This document shows, piece after piece, positions 29,776 to 32,913 of a stretch of DNA of 32,913 bases. Both the position numbers and the translations under genes were made by a program. A model generated the notes under the pieces. The model was given only the letters and a program-made list of their open reading frames with translations. It was not told where the DNA came from and made no database searches. Within the stretch, counting starts at the first letter, position 1. Each line of letters opens with the position of its first letter. The DNA is taken from positions 1-32,913 of the forward strand of contig CAAAJI010000271.1 of assembly GCA_900642245.1 (NCBI GenBank). The letters run 5' to 3'. This DNA is from Fragilaria radians. Lineage: Eukaryota; Bacillariophyta; Fragilariophyceae; Fragilariales; Fragilariaceae.

Positions 29776-30600
29776 ACTGGGATAGTTCTATAAACCCCTA
29801 TTCTATCAGAATTTACAATAAACCATAGTCATAACTTGGAAAGTAAGAAATCTAGACTCTACTTCAAGTTTCGTTGAAACCTAGATTTTCCCTTCTTATT
29901 AGAAACCTGCAGCACGTGTTACCAAAAGAGTAGAGTTATTACAATTTGAGAATTGAATGGAAGAAAATAATAGAAATTTCATTCTCTTCACATTTCTCAA
30001 GTTCTTGATTACTTTCTTTCCATGCACGGAATAAAGAAGGGTGTTCCAAAAGCTGAACCTGTATTGCTATCAACCAGGAGATAAAGTACTTTCCATGTGC
30101 ATGTTATGCAGACTTTTTTTATTCTGAAGTATCAAATGAGTTCTGAGTCCGAAGCGGGTGTTTCCCTCAATTATTATAGAATTGCAAACATCGTGAAATG
30201 TCTGAATTAACTGATTTTTGAATGATTTGAGATGAAAAAGCTCCTCAATCAAAGCTCCATCAAATAAAAATCAAAGTTTATGGATTCTGACATCGGAAGC
30301 TGTGTTTGCTTGTCTCAAGCTTGTAAGGAATGTACTATCAAATCAAATATACAGCAACTGACATTTTTTTCTTTTTTACAATTTTATCAATATAAAAATA
30401 AACGGGACCATAGTTTTTCCTACTGCATTTAAAATATATGAAGGCATTCCAAGAATCCTACGTTATTAAATTACATAAAAATGTTTTCTCGATCACAAGC
30501 TTAACATTTTTGCATTAAGTCCATATATTTTAAATGTTTGAAAAATGGTCGTAAACGTGGTTTAAGGGATGATAGGTGAACATACGAGCAGCATTAAAAT

Positions 30601-31131
30601 CATAAACTTTGGAAATTTGTTAATTTTCACAAGGGCAAAATCTAATTTACTTTCAATGCTTCGGAAATCAATGATTCCACCTCCACTTTCATTGTAAAAT
30701 CTAGTGATGTAATCATTCTCAATAGTTTAGCAAGTGAACTGACAAGAATGATTGCTTGCTTTTAGTGTTTCAGCAAGATTGATACCCTCTCATGCCGATT
30801 CATCTAGAATGTTATAAATACCAATGGGGAATTCATGATCGACGTCAATTCCAGCAATATCAATTTTACATTACATTCTAAATCTATTTTCTCCAGCAAT
30901 TTCAACTTGAACATTCTCATGTGAATGATGAATTCAAACGAAATGCTTCAACAATAGCGGGAGCTCTCTCCTGACCATTTTTTCTATTGAGAAATAATGA
31001 TTGATGTCCAGCAGATCAGGAATCACATTGCAAAGCCTGAGCAATTTCTGATGTCCAGTTTGGTCCACATCAGTAATGAAAACGTCAACAAGGAATTCAA
31101 TTTCAATGCTTTGCTGATGGCTGTCCCAAGA
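30601..31131 (-). pseudogene. Possible unidentified protein pseudogene
   Basis: Reading leftward from 31131, a single frame gives DSWDSHQQSIEIEFLVDVF, then TDVDQTGHQKLLRLCNVIPD and MVRRELPLLLKHF, a stop, then VEIAGENRFRM, a stop, KIDIAGIDVDHEFPIGIYNI, a stop, then further protein-like text up to FRSIESKLDFALVKI. About 68 codons are open before the first stop, and the frame stays the same across four stops. I do not recognise a family. It could be a decayed gene or chance in AT-rich DNA. Confidence 0.3.
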
Positions 31132-31232
31132 ATCTCATTTAGTCAATTGGAATTTTTTGTCGTCAAGTTTTCATCACAGTTTTTTTATTTTGGGGGTTTA
31201 TCCCGAAATCTTATTTAGGAGAAATCCCTTTT

Positions 31233-31268
31233 GACATCGAAATCGAAATCGACATCGAAAGCAACATC
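31233..31268. repeat. Imperfect hexamer repeat (GAMATC)6 upstream of the methyltransferase gene
   Basis: Six consecutive hexamers read gacatc, gaaatc, gaaatc, gacatc, gaaagc, aacatc. The tract ends 63 bases before the ATG at 31332, probably in the 5' UTR or promoter. Confidence 0.8.
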
Positions 31269-31331
31269 GATAGATTCATGAAAGCAACCTATTGCGCTTG
31301 ATATCTTTCTTTCCTTCCCTCCGCTAAAGCT

Positions 31332-32054
31332 ATGGAAGACGAGCCATGGATCGAAACTGAAAGTTGGAATAATGGTGATGATAACGATGACCCAGATGTT
31401 GGAGACTTGTTTTCCGATCCTGAACCCTACCAAACGTTTGTGTATGACTTGGCATTACCAGAAAGCAATGTCATTACTCGAAGAATAGTTTTGGAGGGCT
31501 TTAAGGAAGAGAATGGTCAAACAATCCCGAGCACTGGACTTACCATGTGGAGAGCTGCTCCTATTCTAACCGATTTCCTGGTAGAGAATCCTTCTTGGAT
31601 ACGAAACAAACGTGTGTTGGAACTAGGTGCAGGCCTTGGCCTATGTGGTATCGCAGCGGAGTTTTTGGGAGCTACAGAAGTCTTCATGACAGATGGTGAT
31701 ACTGACACACTTGCTCAGTTGCGCGTGAATGTAAAATCCAATGCGTGTACCAAAGTCCAATGTCCACAGTTGCGTTGGGGACATCGAATTTCGGAATTCG
31801 TCAAGCACTTTGGACGCTTTCATATCATTTTGGCCGCTGACATAATATACGTGGAAGATATTTTAGAACCTCTGTTCGATACAGTTGTCGCTTTGATGGA
31901 AGAAAAATTCTTCCTAGCATATGCCCGACGAAATGTCAACATCAATCTGGTTCTCCAATGTGCCGAGCGACACAATTTGATTTGGACTGCGCCAGAGGGT
32001 GATGATGGAGTATTTATTTTTGAACATGAAGCATCTGAAATAGCTCAAAGATAG
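31332..32054 (+). CDS. Family-16 (METTL21-type) protein-lysine methyltransferase
   Basis: 240 residues, one exon. Family-16 seven-beta-strand enzymes transfer a methyl group from S-adenosylmethionine, mostly to lysines of chaperones and translation factors. The order of motifs fits: TGLTMWRAAPILTDFL (68-83, the family's substrate-side lead-in), motif I VLELGAGLGLCGI (95-107), acidic post-I loop TDGD (120-123), RWGH (148-151), and the LAADIIYVED segment (167-176) that corresponds to the family's DxxY-type motif (here AADIIY). An acidic N-terminal 30 residues precede the domain. The usual length for the family is 220-300 residues. The exact substrate cannot be told from the sequence. The next gene starts 107 bases downstream on the same strand. 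Confidence 0.88.
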   Translation: MEDEPWIETESWNNGDDNDDPDVGDLFSDPEPYQTFVYDLALPESNVITRRIVLEGFKEENGQTIPSTGLTMWRAAPILTDFLVENPSWIRNKRVLELGAGLGLCGIAAEFLGATEVFMTDGDTDTLAQLRVNVKSNACTKVQCPQLRWGHRISEFVKHFGRFHIILAADIIYVEDILEPLFDTVVALMEEKFFLAYARRNVNINLVLQCAERHNLIWTAPEGDDGVFIFEHEASEIAQR

Positions 32055-32161
32055 AATCATTAAATTTATCCCTTAATTTTAAATTCCTTGACAATAAGTA
32101 CAGTGACGTCATCCTCATTGAATTGCCCCGAACGAGTGAAATCACAAATAGTCATAGGACA

Positions 32162-32913
32162 ATGGTACAATCACCATCTGCACAACTCCCTCGCCTTGGA
32201 TTAGGTATGGCAGCCCTCGGTCGACCGGGATATATCAACTTAGAAAGATCAAGACTTTTAGGATCCGAACGAACAATGGAGACGATGCAATCGCAAGCAA
32301 ACAAGGTTATGGACCAACTATTTAACGAATCTTCCCCGTCCTCACTTCCTTGGCTGGATTGCGCTCGATCCTATGGACTTTCAGAAAGATTCGTAGGAGA
32401 ATACTTAACTTCTCGTTCGATTTCACCCGACGATGTTTATGTTTCATCGAAATGGGGATACAGTTGAGTACATCAAGGGACCTTTCGAAACCAATTTTAT
32501 TCAACCTATTTGACCCCTCTCACCTATGAGCTTCTATTTCACCAGCGTATGTGGCCGATTGGAAGATTCAGCTTCCTGATGGGAAGCCTCATGAAGTCAA
32601 GGATCACTCATTGCAGGTATGTGATTTGTTCAAGCGGAATGCAATCGCAAATGTTGTTTCCTTCAAATATCGTAGATTAACATGTATTCATCATATCATC
32701 ACCATACAGAACTTTTGGAAGCAAGTTGAAGAGACTGAAAAAAACTTGGGAGACTATGTCAAATTATACCAAGTCCATTCTGCTACATTCGAATCCGGAA
32801 TACTCACAAACCATGAGGTGCATGCTGCGATGGCCAAATGTAGACGGGAGCGTGGATGGAAACTCGGATTGTCTGTATCTGGTCCTATGCAGGATAAGGT
32901 ACTATTGGAAGCT
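32162..32913 (+). CDS. Aldo/keto reductase family protein, three exons visible, 3' end outside window
   Basis: NADPH-dependent oxidoreductase with a TIM-barrel fold. Exons 32162-32462, 32546-32616 and 32710 onwards join in frame; 192 codons are in view. The ATG at 32162 is the first in frame; the upstream in-frame codons have no ATG. Marks of the family are RLGLGMAALGRPGYINL (11-27), DCARSYG with catalytic-type D66 and Y71, SSKWGY with K97, TYVADW, HEVKDHS (116-122), and LYQVHSAT with H147, which together form the Asp-Tyr-Lys-His set. The C-terminal cofactor-binding part is missing because the window ends. The substrate is unknown; the GRPGYINL and VADW...HEVKDHS segments mark a subgroup also seen in bacteria, so the true range of substrates may be unusual. 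Confidence 0.88.
32463..32545 (+). other. Intron 1 of the aldo/keto reductase gene
   Basis: The donor is GTTGAG and the acceptor is TTTCACCAG; 83 bases, phase 1. Splicing makes SSKWGYTYVADW; unspliced, the frame ends with a TGA right after WGYS. Confidence 0.85.
32617..32709 (+). other. Intron 2 of the aldo/keto reductase gene
   Basis: The donor is GTATGT after TTGCAG and the acceptor is CACCATACAG; 93 bases, phase 0. Splicing joins KDHSLQ to NFWKQVEE, the expected continuation for this family. Confidence 0.88.

Larger units (their letters stand above)
29776..31331. other. Spacer with a possible degenerate minus-strand frame
   Basis: The left part is the lipocalin-like 3' flank. Between about 31190 and 30600 on the minus strand one frame stays protein-like for some 190 codons but has several in-frame stops (entered separately as a possible pseudogene). 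A hexamer repeat lies just upstream of the methyltransferase gene. No intact gene is supported. Confidence 0.45.

Noticed and set aside
1..32913. CRISPR arrays, bacterial operons, ribosome binding sites, riboswitches
   Set aside because: The window is eukaryotic nuclear DNA with spliceosomal introns, and no regularly spaced direct repeats are present.

Overview
This is a stretch of nuclear DNA from a unicellular eukaryote. Spliceosomal introns with GT...AG ends interrupt the DEAD-box helicase gene and the aldo/keto reductase gene, and the housekeeping proteins (eIF2 beta, a DDX24/Mak5-type helicase, a family-16 methyltransferase) are eukaryotic. A stramenopile, most likely a diatom, fits best. 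The grounds are the diatom-type Ty1/copia relic, a secreted lipocalin-like protein ending in a C..TCG.C tail, a GT60-type GlcNAc-transferase-like gene, and a family of long, intronless membrane-anchored proteins set in AT-rich spacers. This placement is inference from protein style; no species marker is visible.

Layout. 1-441: 3' end of eIF2 beta (+). 1187-4228: four-exon DDX24/Mak5-like helicase (+). 4229-7536: AT-rich spacer. 7537-23700: the heart of the window, four paralogous type II membrane proteins with an SGNH-hydrolase-like domain and a shared C-terminal cysteine module. Three lie on + (7537-9730, 14849-16684, 22018-23700) and one on - (17394-19742). A decayed Ty1/copia element on the minus strand (about 10596-14248, containing a 639-base assembly gap at 11750-12388) separates the first two. 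24366-26030 (-): type II membrane glycosyltransferase of the GT60 type. 26031-29019: spacer with no recognisable gene. 29020-29775 (+): secreted lipocalin-like/ShK-like protein. 31332-32054 (+): METTL21-type lysine methyltransferase. 32162-32913 (+): aldo/keto reductase with two introns, running off the window.

How the genes may work together. The four paralogs and the glycosyltransferase share one architecture: a short cytosolic tail, a single signal-anchor helix, a stem, and a lumenal catalytic domain. That is the layout of Golgi enzymes that modify glycans. The paralogs keep a GGSSS nucleophile-type motif, a WEFSINDG block and a D-x-H-H-P-N block, which resemble the catalytic Ser, an Asn-containing block and the Asp-His pair of SGNH esterases and acyltransferases. 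A locus for acylating or deacylating a secreted glycan is a reasonable hypothesis, but no substrate can be read from the sequence. One paralog (7537-9730) carries a one-base frameshift, so it is either a young pseudogene or a base-call error. The flanking housekeeping genes look unrelated to this cluster.
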